A DNA stretch of 17,454 nucleotides, taken from positions 1 to 17,454 of the forward strand of contig DAOUFY010000050.1 in NCBI GenBank assembly GCA_034429745.1, in the 5' to 3' direction. A model generated the notes under the pieces. The model did not search any database. It was not told the origin of the DNA and saw only the letters and a program-made list of their open reading frames with translations. This DNA is from JBAXBF01 sp034429745 (lineage in GTDB: Bacteria > Chloroflexota > Anaerolineae > Anaerolineales > DRKV01). Positions within the stretch are counted from its first letter, which is position 1; each line of letters begins with the position of its first letter. This document shows, piece after piece, positions 8,550-15,794 of the stretch. The position numbers and the translations under genes were made by a program.

Positions 8550-9554
8550 TTAATCGTATCTTTGGATGTATTCTTCAGCTTTTTCAACCAAAGAACGGTT
8601 ACCAATGAATAATGGTGTTCGATGATGAAGCGTTTGTGGTTGAATCTCTAAGATATCTTGCTTTCCATCTGACGCGTAACCACCGGCTTGTTGAGCAATA
8701 AATGCCAGGGGTGCCGCCTCGTAAAGCAGTCGGAGCTTACCTTGTGGATTGCTACTATCGGCAGGATAATAATAAACGCCACCTGCAAGCAAGTTGCGAT
8801 GAAAATCTGCAATTAAAGATCCGACATATCTGAGAGATAAGCTTTGATCACTATTTTCTTCACCCTGAAGGTAAGCAGTATAGCGCTGTACACCTTGACT
8901 CCATTTTTTGCGGTTGCCTAAATTGGCTGAGTAGTATCGCGGTTTTTCGGGGATTTTTATATTAGGATGGGAAAGCAGAAATTCACCTATGGATGTATCA
9001 AGGGTGAATCCATGAACGCCGTGTCCGGTAGTGTACACAAGCATAGTGCTTGAGCCGTAAACCAAGTAAATTGCAGCCAATAAATTTTTTCCTGGCTGCA
9101 AACAATCTTCAAGAGTGCCGGGTCCCCCAGAACTTAGGCGTGCATAAATACCAAAAATTGTACCAATTGCAACATTATAATCAATATTGGATGAGCCATC
9201 CAATGGATCAAAGACCAATACATATTTGCCAGATTCGTAAGGCGGAGTGATTTGTATGATATCTTTTTCTTCTTCAGATGCCATTACAGCAACACGTCCT
9301 GTATGAATATTTAGTCTTTGAATTGTATAATGGGCAAAAGCGTCAAGTTTCATCACCTCTTCACCCTGAACGTTCTTTTCTCCTGTGCGGCCGAGGATTT
9401 GGGTAAGCCCAGCTTTTGTTGTTTGACTAGCGATCACTTTTCCGGCTAAAGCGATGTCGTAAAGCAAATTTGTAAATTGTCCGGTTGCTGTAGGATGAAG
9501 GCGCTCTGATTCGAGAATATGTCTTTCAATAGTAATTACTTGAGAAGTATCCAT
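8550..9554 (-). CDS. fbp: Fructose-1,6-bisphosphatase, class 1
   Basis: This 334-residue cytosolic enzyme hydrolyses fructose 1,6-bisphosphate to fructose 6-phosphate in gluconeogenesis. The class-1 metal-site motif DPLDGSSN is present at about residues 117-124, followed by NVAIGTIFGIY. The sugar-phosphate-binding region LRYVGSLIADFHRNLL and the C-terminal LRLLYEAAPLAFIAQQAGG are intact. Length matches the family (about 330-340). The N-terminal TIERHILESERLHP supports the chosen ATG, although the purine-rich GGGTGG sits immediately against it and gives poor ribosome spacing. It lies 18 bp after upp and 15 bp before the THUMP-like gene, so the three probably form one transcript. It helps show the organism can make sugars from smaller carbon compounds. 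Confidence 0.95.
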   Translation of the reverse strand: MDTSQVITIERHILESERLHPTATGQFTNLLYDIALAGKVIASQTTKAGLTQILGRTGEKNVQGEEVMKLDAFAHYTIQRLNIHTGRVAVMASEEEKDIIQITPPYESGKYVLVFDPLDGSSNIDYNVAIGTIFGIYARLSSGGPGTLEDCLQPGKNLLAAIYLVYGSSTMLVYTTGHGVHGFTLDTSIGEFLLSHPNIKIPEKPRYYSANLGNRKKWSQGVQRYTAYLQGEENSDQSLSLRYVGSLIADFHRNLLAGGVYYYPADSSNPQGKLRLLYEAAPLAFIAQQAGGYASDGKQDILEIQPQTLHHRTPLFIGNRSLVEKAEEYIQRYD

Positions 9555-9572
9555 TCCACCCTATAAAAAATG

Positions 9573-10199
9573 CTATGCTGTGCCAAATTGACGATCACCT
9601 GCATCACCCAAACCTGGTAAAATATACCCATTTTCATTGAGGCGTTCGTCAACTGCAGCTAAATAAATGGGCACTTCAGGATGGTGAGCTTCCATTAGGC
9701 TTAAGCCTTCTGGGGCGCCAATAATACCGACAAATTTAATTTTCTTTACTCCCCAACGTTTCAGGATATCAACGGTTGCGACAGCTGATCCGCCGGTAGC
9801 GAGCATCGGATCAAGAATTAAGCATACGCTTACTGTTGGTTCAATAGGAAGTTTGTTGTAGTATTCAACAGGACGCAATGTTCGTTCATCTCGATATAAA
9901 CCGATATGCCAAACTTGTACATCCGGCGCCAATTCAAGGATTCCATCCACCATGCCTAAACCAGAACGTAGTATTGGCACTAATCCGATTTTTTCTTTTA
10001 CCTCTTGTCCTTGATAAGGAGCAAGTGGAGTTTCGATTTGGATCGGGCTGGTAGCTAGATCGGCAGTAGCTTCATAGAAAAGCAAAGAAGCCAATTCTCG
10101 CACCAATTCTCGAAATTGGCGGGTAGATGTATTTTTATCTCGCAATATTGTCAATTTATGGGCAATTAGGGGGTGTTTTGATACATGAAGGTTTTGCAT
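9573..10199 (-). CDS. upp: Uracil phosphoribosyltransferase
   Basis: This 208-residue enzyme converts uracil and PRPP to UMP (pyrimidine salvage, cytosol). The N-terminus MQNLHVSKHPLIAHKLTILRD is a near-textbook Upp start, given here by its positions 1-21 and key HPLIAHKLT core. VPILRSGLGMVDG is the conserved loop around residues 73-85. The PRPP loop LDPMLATGGSA is at about 129-139, and the uracil-binding C-terminus PGLGDAGDRQFGTA is complete. Length equals the family norm. The ATG at 10199 is preceded by AGGAG with about 9 nt spacing. It is the first gene after the lipoprotein operon on the minus strand. A perfect AT-rich palindrome lies 31 bp upstream. I saw no confident -35/-10 pair there. 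Confidence 0.96.
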   Translation of the reverse strand: MQNLHVSKHPLIAHKLTILRDKNTSTRQFRELVRELASLLFYEATADLATSPIQIETPLAPYQGQEVKEKIGLVPILRSGLGMVDGILELAPDVQVWHIGLYRDERTLRPVEYYNKLPIEPTVSVCLILDPMLATGGSAVATVDILKRWGVKKIKFVGIIGAPEGLSLMEAHHPEVPIYLAAVDERLNENGYILPGLGDAGDRQFGTA

Positions 10200-10230
10200 G
10201 AGCGTTTTCTCCTGTAAGAAAAGGATTTAT

Positions 10231-10251
10231 TAAATATTATCATAATATTTA
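10231..10251. repeat. Perfect 10-bp inverted repeat with 1-nt centre upstream of upp
   Basis: Arms TAAATATTAT (10231-10240) and ATAATATTTA (10242-10251) are exact reverse complements around a single C. The right arm includes the TAA stop of the carbonic-anhydrase-like gene, and the site is 31 bp before the upp start. With a 1-nt centre it is a poor RNA hairpin. A dimeric repressor operator is more plausible, but chance in AT-rich DNA cannot be excluded. Confidence 0.5.
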
Positions 10252-11325
10252 GGGAAGTGGTTCTTTATTTTTTACTTCAATGAGTTGAATTTCTCGATTG
10301 TTTAATGGTTGCAAGGGACGGGCGTTGGCTGGAAAGAGTGTTCGATAAGCTTGCAGTTGGCTTGAACTTAATTCCATAGGTTCTTTGAAAACTATCCAAG
10401 TTATATCCTCGAAGCAAGGTGGGGTTGTAAGAGATCCTTGGTAAATAAAGGCGGTGCGTTCGTGAGGAAGTAAAAAGATGGGGTTATATTGATTAATCTT
10501 CCGCATATTGAATGGTGGGGGCGGTAAATTTGCCCAGAGTGTTTGAAGCGCCGGGTTTTCTTTACCTTTGACCAGAAGCACACTAAGGATAAGCTGTCTC
10601 CCATCAGCAGCTTGATGAAAAAATTGAATTTCCATGTCATATTTTAACCCTTCAATAGTATGTTCGGAGGGACTATGAAAGGTAAAATCCAACAGCTCAA
10701 AAGGAATATCTTGCCAATAAAGATAACTTGAAGGGGGCACATCAGCTTGAAAAGTAAATTCGTTGCTCATCAATTGAATATCAGCTGCTTGATAGTTAAT
10801 GAAAATATTCAAAGATGAAGGTTTTGCGGTTTGTGAGATGATATCAATGGGAGATTGGAATGCACCCTCATTGCAGAGTTCGTATCCTTTAACTAATCCC
10901 CAGTTTTGAGGACCATATCTCCAATATGTTAAAGGGGCGCGATTAGAGGGACCTCTAATGCCGCTATATAACTCTTCTGAATAACTCCATCCTTGGTTTG
11001 GTTCCAATTGAGAAACGTAGTCATTTGGGGGAAAAGGATTATCGGTTGGAGAGTTGATTTGGGTATTTGATGTCAATAAGAGTATGGGAGTTATTGTAGG
11101 CGTTGGCGATTGTTGAATTTTGTTTGCATCAGCGGTAAGTTGATGACTAAGATTAACTAGAGCTGTTGCATAATAATCAATAGCTGGAATGGTAAGGGTA
11201 AGTTGAGGTATTTCTTTGTCTTTTGGATGAATTTCAGAAAATTGCTGAATTATGTTGCATGACAATAAAATAATAGGAAAAAGAGTGAAGATGCATAAAA
11301 CTAATCTGAAGTAGTCTCGGTTCAT
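10249..11325 (-). CDS. Alpha-carbonic-anhydrase-fold lipoprotein lacking two zinc ligands
   Basis: This 358-residue exported protein has a lipoprotein signal (hydrophobic run ending LLSC, Cys23). A linker of about 90 residues follows, then an alpha-carbonic-anhydrase domain. Landmarks are RYGPQNWG, CNEGAFQSPIDI, HSPSEHT, and the GSLTTPPC strand, whose Cys probably pairs with the one in CNEG as in bacterial alpha-CAs. Aligned to human CA II, His96 (His217), Glu106 (Glu221) and Thr199 are kept. His94 is Thr215, His119 is Gln234, and the proton shuttle His64 is Phe190. Loss of two of three zinc histidines predicts a non-catalytic, CARP-like binding domain. The ATG at 11325 gives the clean signal peptide and a 10-nt gap after the upstream gene; an in-frame TTG at 11370 would overlap that gene. 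No clear Shine-Dalgarno is seen. Confidence 0.82.
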   Translation of the reverse strand: MNRDYFRLVLCIFTLFPIILLSCNIIQQFSEIHPKDKEIPQLTLTIPAIDYYATALVNLSHQLTADANKIQQSPTPTITPILLLTSNTQINSPTDNPFPPNDYVSQLEPNQGWSYSEELYSGIRGPSNRAPLTYWRYGPQNWGLVKGYELCNEGAFQSPIDIISQTAKPSSLNIFINYQAADIQLMSNEFTFQADVPPSSYLYWQDIPFELLDFTFHSPSEHTIEGLKYDMEIQFFHQAADGRQLILSVLLVKGKENPALQTLWANLPPPPFNMRKINQYNPIFLLPHERTAFIYQGSLTTPPCFEDITWIVFKEPMELSSSQLQAYRTLFPANARPLQPLNNREIQLIEVKNKEPLP

Positions 11326-11335
11326 AAGTATATTA

Positions 11336-13075
11336 TTATGGATTTCTACAGTATGAGTTAATGTATTCAATATTTAGATCATTTAAATTTTGCTCAAAGA
11401 TAAGTATGCCATCTTGCCCGGCAGCGGCATAAATGGTAACTATACCTCCTGCAACTACATCAAGAGCTATATCCATTACATTTGCATTGGGATAAATAGC
11501 ATATGGTTTAGGTTTAAGAGGGTTGGTTATATCCAGTATGAGAAAATTATTGCGATTTGCTACATATGCAAAATTGGTTATGCCATTAGGAGATGAGGGC
11601 GCAGCCCACGATTCACAAAGCAGTTTAACATCCATTGCATAACCTTGCGTATTAAACCAAGTTTTTTCCACACAAGCGTTGTCGCTTGAAATATCCAAGA
11701 CTCTTATTCCTCCTTGAAAGTCAGCCACAAACACATATTGAGAAATATCATTATCATAAGAACCAACAGCGACATTGTAAGCTGAGCCGGGGGTATCACA
11801 TGCACTAGTTTCGTTTTTAATTGACCCATCATATAATGGACGGATACGCAAACCTTTGCTACTGGCAGCAATGTATATGTTCTGTTTTACATTTTGCATA
11901 TATCCTTGATATGCACCTAAACCATAAGCATTAGATGGGGCGGTGAAGGATCCTTTATCTGATATTACACCAGGTATAGGATCCAATATCCGAACCCCTT
12001 TTGTATCGGCTGCAACATATAGATAGTTTCTATGATAAAGCACCCCAAGTGCTTTTCCATATATAGATTGATCCCAATTTGGTGAAAGAGAAATAATAGT
12101 AGGGTTGTCTATGTCCGTGATATCAACCTCATAGAAGTCGTAAGCTGCTAGAAAAGCATAATCTTCTCCGTTTAAACCCAAAACAGTCTCAATATCATTG
12201 ATGGGATTTTGCAAACCATCAATTTGAGATATTAATTGAGGATCATATGGATCTAAAGAAAATAGTTTTAAACTATCATTATCTCCAATAAGCAATATGT
12301 TTTTGTCGCTTATTACATGAACCGAACGTGCATAAGAGAGAGTAGGATATGGGATGATATTAATTGGTGAAATTGCAGTTGCAATAAAAGGTGTAGGAGT
12401 GGCAGTACCGCTTGTGCTGGTAGGGGTAATTGTAGCAGTTGGTCCTGGTGTTTCTGTTATGCCTAGAGCAATAAAGGTGAATAAGCTGCTTAAAGGGCTG
12501 CTTCCTTCATCTCCATAAGCTTGGACTTGCCAAGCATATTTTCTGCCTTCGATAAGAGTTACTTGGGGTTTGACTGAGCATTCGGTGGATGAGCATATAG
12601 AAGAAGCTAGGTGGCGTTGATTTATAACCAATTCCTTCTTTTGGTCATATTTATCTAAGAGCCAAACCCATAGTGCGTATTGTTCAGCTCCTGGAACAGC
12701 TGACCAACGGTAAGTAGGGCGGGTGCGGTTGGGTGTACCAACCGGATAGGGCGGTGCGGTTAACCATGGTTCCACTAGAATAAGCTGAGAAGCATAGGTT
12801 GGCTGACTATTACTTGGTGTCCATGGGGGAAGGATGGGAGTAGCAGTCTCTTGCACTGTGGTTGGGGTTTCAGAAGGAGATGCTGTTGGTGGGATTGGGG
12901 TCAAAGAGGGAGTGATTGAAGTATCAGACTGAGAAGGGGTAACGGTCTCAGTGATTGATCTAGAAGCTGTTATAACAGGTGTTGGCTCTTTGAGTAAAAC
13001 CGCAGCCATATAAGGTAATGAACATGCTAATAAAAATAGATATGTGAAAGAAAATAACAAATATACAATTTTCAT
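11336..13075 (-). CDS. LVIVD-repeat beta-propeller lipoprotein (paralog 1)
   Basis: This 579-residue surface lipoprotein has a signal ending LLAC (Cys18). A Thr/Pro/Ser-rich linker spans about residues 32-95, and a fibronectin-like domain with the PGAEQYALWVW and YAWQVQAYG strands contains a Cys pair. A second short Thr-Pro linker (TPGPTATITPT) precedes a propeller made of LVIVD-type blades. The blades are recognisable as YLYVAADTKGVRILD, IYIAASSKGLRIRPLYD, YVFVADFQGGIRVLDIS and FAYVANRNNFLILDITNP. A Cys-containing insert, ACDTPGSA, sits at about residue 425. It is 4 nt downstream of its paralog and 10 nt upstream of the carbonic-anhydrase-like gene. Thr/Pro linkers are common in Anaerolineae exported proteins. 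Ligand and function are unknown; a role in cell-surface binding is inferred only from architecture. Confidence 0.78.
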   Translation of the reverse strand: MKIVYLLFSFTYLFLLACSLPYMAAVLLKEPTPVITASRSITETVTPSQSDTSITPSLTPIPPTASPSETPTTVQETATPILPPWTPSNSQPTYASQLILVEPWLTAPPYPVGTPNRTRPTYRWSAVPGAEQYALWVWLLDKYDQKKELVINQRHLASSICSSTECSVKPQVTLIEGRKYAWQVQAYGDEGSSPLSSLFTFIALGITETPGPTATITPTSTSGTATPTPFIATAISPINIIPYPTLSYARSVHVISDKNILLIGDNDSLKLFSLDPYDPQLISQIDGLQNPINDIETVLGLNGEDYAFLAAYDFYEVDITDIDNPTIISLSPNWDQSIYGKALGVLYHRNYLYVAADTKGVRILDPIPGVISDKGSFTAPSNAYGLGAYQGYMQNVKQNIYIAASSKGLRIRPLYDGSIKNETSACDTPGSAYNVAVGSYDNDISQYVFVADFQGGIRVLDISSDNACVEKTWFNTQGYAMDVKLLCESWAAPSSPNGITNFAYVANRNNFLILDITNPLKPKPYAIYPNANVMDIALDVVAGGIVTIYAAAGQDGILIFEQNLNDLNIEYINSYCRNP

Positions 13076-13079
13076 TGCA

Positions 13080-14684
13080 TTACTTCGGATAGATTATCAA
13101 ATCATTTGAATAGGCAGCCAGGTAAATATAATTGTCATCAATAGCAATATCATAGCCGTAAACGGTATTATCCATTTGGTAGGGTAGCGGTTTTTTGGGA
13201 TCACTGAGGTCTAAAACCAATAATCCTTTGCTTCCGTTGGCAATGTATAGACGTTTTGCTGTAGAATCAATGGCTAAACTTCGCGCTTCTCCTTGAGTAT
13301 TGAAAGAGCCTACTTGCTTACAATTCGAGGGATTGGAAACATCAGCAATGAAAATCCCACGTTGATAATCAGCAACATAGGCATATTTAACGGTAGCTGA
13401 GGGGGAATACACTGCCACATCAAAAGCTGAGCCAGGTGTATCACATGCCCCTATTTCCGGCGGTACTCCGCCCGGTGAATATAGCGGTCGAATGCGCAAG
13501 CCGGCTGTGGACGCGGCAATATATAGGAAATTATCATCATGCTTCACAGCGTAAGCATTTCCGGAGGATGGAAAGTAGTCCAGTTCTTTAGGTGGAGAAA
13601 TAGAAATATCAATGATACGAACGCCTTTATCGTTAGCAGCGACGTAGGCATAGGGTTCCTTCACTGTAACTCCTATGGCTTTGCCGTGAGTGGCGGGTGT
13701 CCACTCTGGGGAAGGAGTGGAAAAACTTGACAAATTTTCATCAGTATATAAAAGTCCACTGTTTTCTGCTGCCACATAGATGGTTGGTGCAGCAGAAACG
13801 TTATTGATAAAAATGTCAACGATGTTAGCAGTTGCGACTAGAGTTTGATCAGGGGAAGGTGTAGGCGGCTTTGAATATTTTAACAATATATTATTATCAC
13901 TAAAATATATATTATTAACATCTAATGCTACAGAAAGAGCATGTCCACATGGGATAGCAGTAACAGGAGCGATGACCGTGGCAGTAATGGGTATAGTAGG
14001 GGTAATGGTTGGTGATAAGGTTGGACCTGGAGTATCTGTAATTTGAGCTGCTTTAAAAGATGCCACTGCACTTAATTCGCTGTAACCCGGCGGACCATAG
14101 GCTTGCATGTACCATTCATACATGCGACCTTCGAGCAGCTGTACATCAGGACGAACAAGGCATTTGTTGGTAACACCAGGCGGGTTACATACCTGAGAAG
14201 CTAAGTACTTTTCAAAAATCACTTGAACAGATCGGTTGCCATTGCTGTCAACCATCCATACCCACAGAATATAAATAGTGGCATTCGTAACCGGCACCCA
14301 TTCATAATAAGGGCGCATCTTGCCGGAGACGTCCTTAGGTGCGATAAGGATTGGGGCGCTCAATGGAGGGACGTAGGTATAATAAGCAGTCGGTGGTGAA
14401 AAAGTTGCTACGGTTGGGCGCAAAGTATCTGTTATTGTTGGTTCTTCTAATGTAGGGGCTTCAGTGGGTGTTACAGGGGATGGTGTATAGGTTGGAGTTG
14501 GCGGATAAGGCGTGGGTGTATCAGAGGGCAGGAAAGTCAAGGTCATTAAAGGTGTAGAGGTGGCACTGCGGAGGAGAGCAATAATTTTATACGGAAAAGC
14601 ACAAGCTAAAAGAGTCAACCAAATCAATAGTATGATAATGCCTATTAGAAATACCTGCCGTTGATTCATTGTACCTTGGCTCAT
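13080..14684 (-). CDS. LVIVD-repeat beta-propeller lipoprotein (paralog 2)
   Basis: This 534-residue tandem paralog of the downstream gene has the same order of parts. There is a lipoprotein signal ending LLAC (Cys28), a Thr/Pro-rich linker (about 42-90), a fibronectin-like domain (ATIYILWVWMVDSNGN, YEWYMQAYGPPG), a second linker TPGPTLSPTITPT, then LVIVD blades. The blades include YAYVAANDKGVRIIDIS, LYIAASTAGLRIRPLY, YAYVADYQRGIFIADVSNP and LYIANGSKGLLVLDLSDP. It also shares ACDTPGSA near residue 415. ATG 14684 lies 6 nt after a perfect extended -10, predicting a leaderless mRNA. ATG 14669 (with AAGG 5 nt upstream) is an alternative start that still gives a good signal peptide. It heads the lipoprotein operon. 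Function is unknown. Confidence 0.77.
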   Translation of the reverse strand: MSQGTMNQRQVFLIGIIILLIWLTLLACAFPYKIIALLRSATSTPLMTLTFLPSDTPTPYPPTPTYTPSPVTPTEAPTLEEPTITDTLRPTVATFSPPTAYYTYVPPLSAPILIAPKDVSGKMRPYYEWVPVTNATIYILWVWMVDSNGNRSVQVIFEKYLASQVCNPPGVTNKCLVRPDVQLLEGRMYEWYMQAYGPPGYSELSAVASFKAAQITDTPGPTLSPTITPTIPITATVIAPVTAIPCGHALSVALDVNNIYFSDNNILLKYSKPPTPSPDQTLVATANIVDIFINNVSAAPTIYVAAENSGLLYTDENLSSFSTPSPEWTPATHGKAIGVTVKEPYAYVAANDKGVRIIDISISPPKELDYFPSSGNAYAVKHDDNFLYIAASTAGLRIRPLYSPGGVPPEIGACDTPGSAFDVAVYSPSATVKYAYVADYQRGIFIADVSNPSNCKQVGSFNTQGEARSLAIDSTAKRLYIANGSKGLLVLDLSDPKKPLPYQMDNTVYGYDIAIDDNYIYLAAYSNDLIIYPK

Positions 14685-14690
14685 ATTTTG

Positions 14691-14719
14691 ATTATACCAT
14701 CTGGTTTATGTTGTGTTAT
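14691..14719 (-). promoter_or_regulatory. Extended -10 promoter of the lipoprotein operon (leaderless)
   Basis: On the minus strand TGGTATAAT (14699-14691) is a perfect TGnTATAAT extended -10. ATAACA (14719-14714), 17 bp upstream, matches 4/6 of the -35 consensus. The A of ATG 14684 is the 7th base after the -10, which is where transcription normally starts. The -35 overlaps the -10 of the divergent promoter. Confidence 0.68.
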
Positions 14720-14722
14720 ACT
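14714..14722 (+). promoter_or_regulatory. Extended -10 promoter of the E1-alpha gene (near-leaderless)
   Basis: TGTTATACT fits TGnTATAnT. The start ATG (14732) is 10 nt after its last base, so the mRNA would carry 0-3 leader bases. No good -35 is present (best 3/6 at 17 bp). It shares bases 14714-14719 with the opposing -35. Confidence 0.5.
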
Positions 14723-14731
14723 CCATTTTAT

Positions 14732-15658
14732 ATGAAGGATTTGGATTTTTTCTATCAGCAAATCTATCGTATCCGTCGTTTTGAACAGATGGTTTTAGAA
14801 GGTTTCTCGCAAGGACTTTTTAGCGGCACTACTCATACGTGCTTGGGACAAGAAGCAAATGCAGTTGGGGTAATCAATGCCTTAAGAGAAGAGGATATCG
14901 TTATTAGCAACCATCGCAGTCATGGGCATTTTTTAGCCTATGGAGGAGACATGACAGCTCTCTTCGCAGAGCTCATGGGAAAATCAAGCGGCGTCTGTGA
15001 AGGCTGGGCTGGCTCCCAACACTTGCATTGGAAGAATTTTTATGCTAATGGAATTCAAGGTGGCATGATACCCTGCGCAGTAGGGATGGCTTTTGCAGAA
15101 AAGCAGCTAAAACATTCTGCTATTGTTGCAGCTTTTATTGGGGATGGTACGCTTGGCGAAGGTGTTGTTTACGAGTCTTTGAATCTTGCCTCTCTATGGA
15201 GGTTAGCGATATTATTCATCGTAGAAGATAACCGAATTGCCCAAACTACACCGACAACCATGAGTATCGCCGGCAGTATGAGAAGGCGTTTTGAAGCTTT
15301 TGATATTCCGGTTATGGAGTTGGAAACCATTGATGTAAATGAGATATATTCTCACGCTAGTTCTTTGGTAGAGAAGATTCGTGAACAAAGAAGCCCGCAT
15401 GCATTGATTTTACATACTTATCGGCTAGGACCGCATTCAAAAGGAGATGATACCCGTTCAACCAAAGAACTTGAACTACTAACAAATCAATATGATTGTG
15501 TAAAATATCTTTCGGAACATATTGAAAAAGAAAAGCGTCAATATATTGAAGAGGAAGTTGATAAAGAGGTACGGCATGCTTTTGAGAGAGCAAAATCGGA
15601 ACCTATTCCGAAAGAAAAGCTTGACAGCCATTTATGCCGTGATAGAATTATATGGTAA
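14732..15658 (+). CDS. Thiamine-diphosphate-dependent dehydrogenase E1 component, alpha subunit (orphan)
   Basis: This 308-residue protein is related to PdhA/AcoA, the alpha subunits of 2-oxoacid or acetoin dehydrogenase E1, which bind thiamine diphosphate. It shows YRIRRFEQMVLEGFSQG at the N-terminus and NHRSHGHFLAYGGD. The cofactor motif runs from GDG (137-139) to EDN (Asn167). AQTTP follows Asn167 after RI, where pyruvate dehydrogenases usually have a YA-type sequence, so the substrate is uncertain. The C-terminal THxRLGPHS-like segment reads TYRLGPHSKGDD. ATG 14732 was chosen because residues before it have no family counterpart and would overlap the divergent gene. There is no beta subunit, E2 or E3 next door (enolase follows), so the partner must be encoded elsewhere or be absent. 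A terminator follows the gene. Confidence 0.8.
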   Translation: MKDLDFFYQQIYRIRRFEQMVLEGFSQGLFSGTTHTCLGQEANAVGVINALREEDIVISNHRSHGHFLAYGGDMTALFAELMGKSSGVCEGWAGSQHLHWKNFYANGIQGGMIPCAVGMAFAEKQLKHSAIVAAFIGDGTLGEGVVYESLNLASLWRLAILFIVEDNRIAQTTPTTMSIAGSMRRRFEAFDIPVMELETIDVNEIYSHASSLVEKIREQRSPHALILHTYRLGPHSKGDDTRSTKELELLTNQYDCVKYLSEHIEKEKRQYIEEEVDKEVRHAFERAKSEPIPKEKLDSHLCRDRIIW

Positions 15659-15707
15659 AAGCGGTGAGGCTCGCTTGAATTAATAAACTGCCATGAATGG
15701 CTGATAG

Positions 15708-15745
15708 CCTCTACCCAATGATGATAAGAGGGTAGAGGTTTTTTT
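15708..15745 (+). terminator. Rho-independent terminator after the E1-alpha gene
   Basis: CCTCTACCC (15708-15716) pairs perfectly with GGGTAGAGG (15730-15738) across a 13-nt loop and is followed by seven T residues (15739-15745). It lies 49 bp after the E1-alpha stop and 49 bp before the enolase start. Confidence 0.85.
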
Positions 15746-15773
15746 GTTTGTGCTAATTGAGAAAAAATTTAAT
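15744..15773 (+). promoter_or_regulatory. Possible enolase promoter
   Basis: TTGTTT (15744-15749) and TTTAAT (15768-15773) are 18 bp apart, after the terminator and just before the enolase ribosome site AAAGGA (15780-15785, 9 nt before ATG). Each box is only a partial match, and the region is AT-rich, so this is tentative. Confidence 0.28.
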
Positions 15774-15794
15774 TTTTAGAAAGGAAAAAAAGAG

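Noticed and set aside
12360..12980. Repetitive tracts resembling a satellite or phase-variation tract
   Set aside because: They encode Thr/Pro linkers of lipoproteins. Codons are irregular and no perfect short tandem array is present.
13539..13730. Short plus-strand open frame inside propeller paralog 2
   Set aside because: It overlaps a recognisable LVIVD coding region and has no homology-like features.
15661..15707. tRNA-like folded region before the terminator
   Set aside because: No cloverleaf, T-loop or CCA pattern; only short hairpins.
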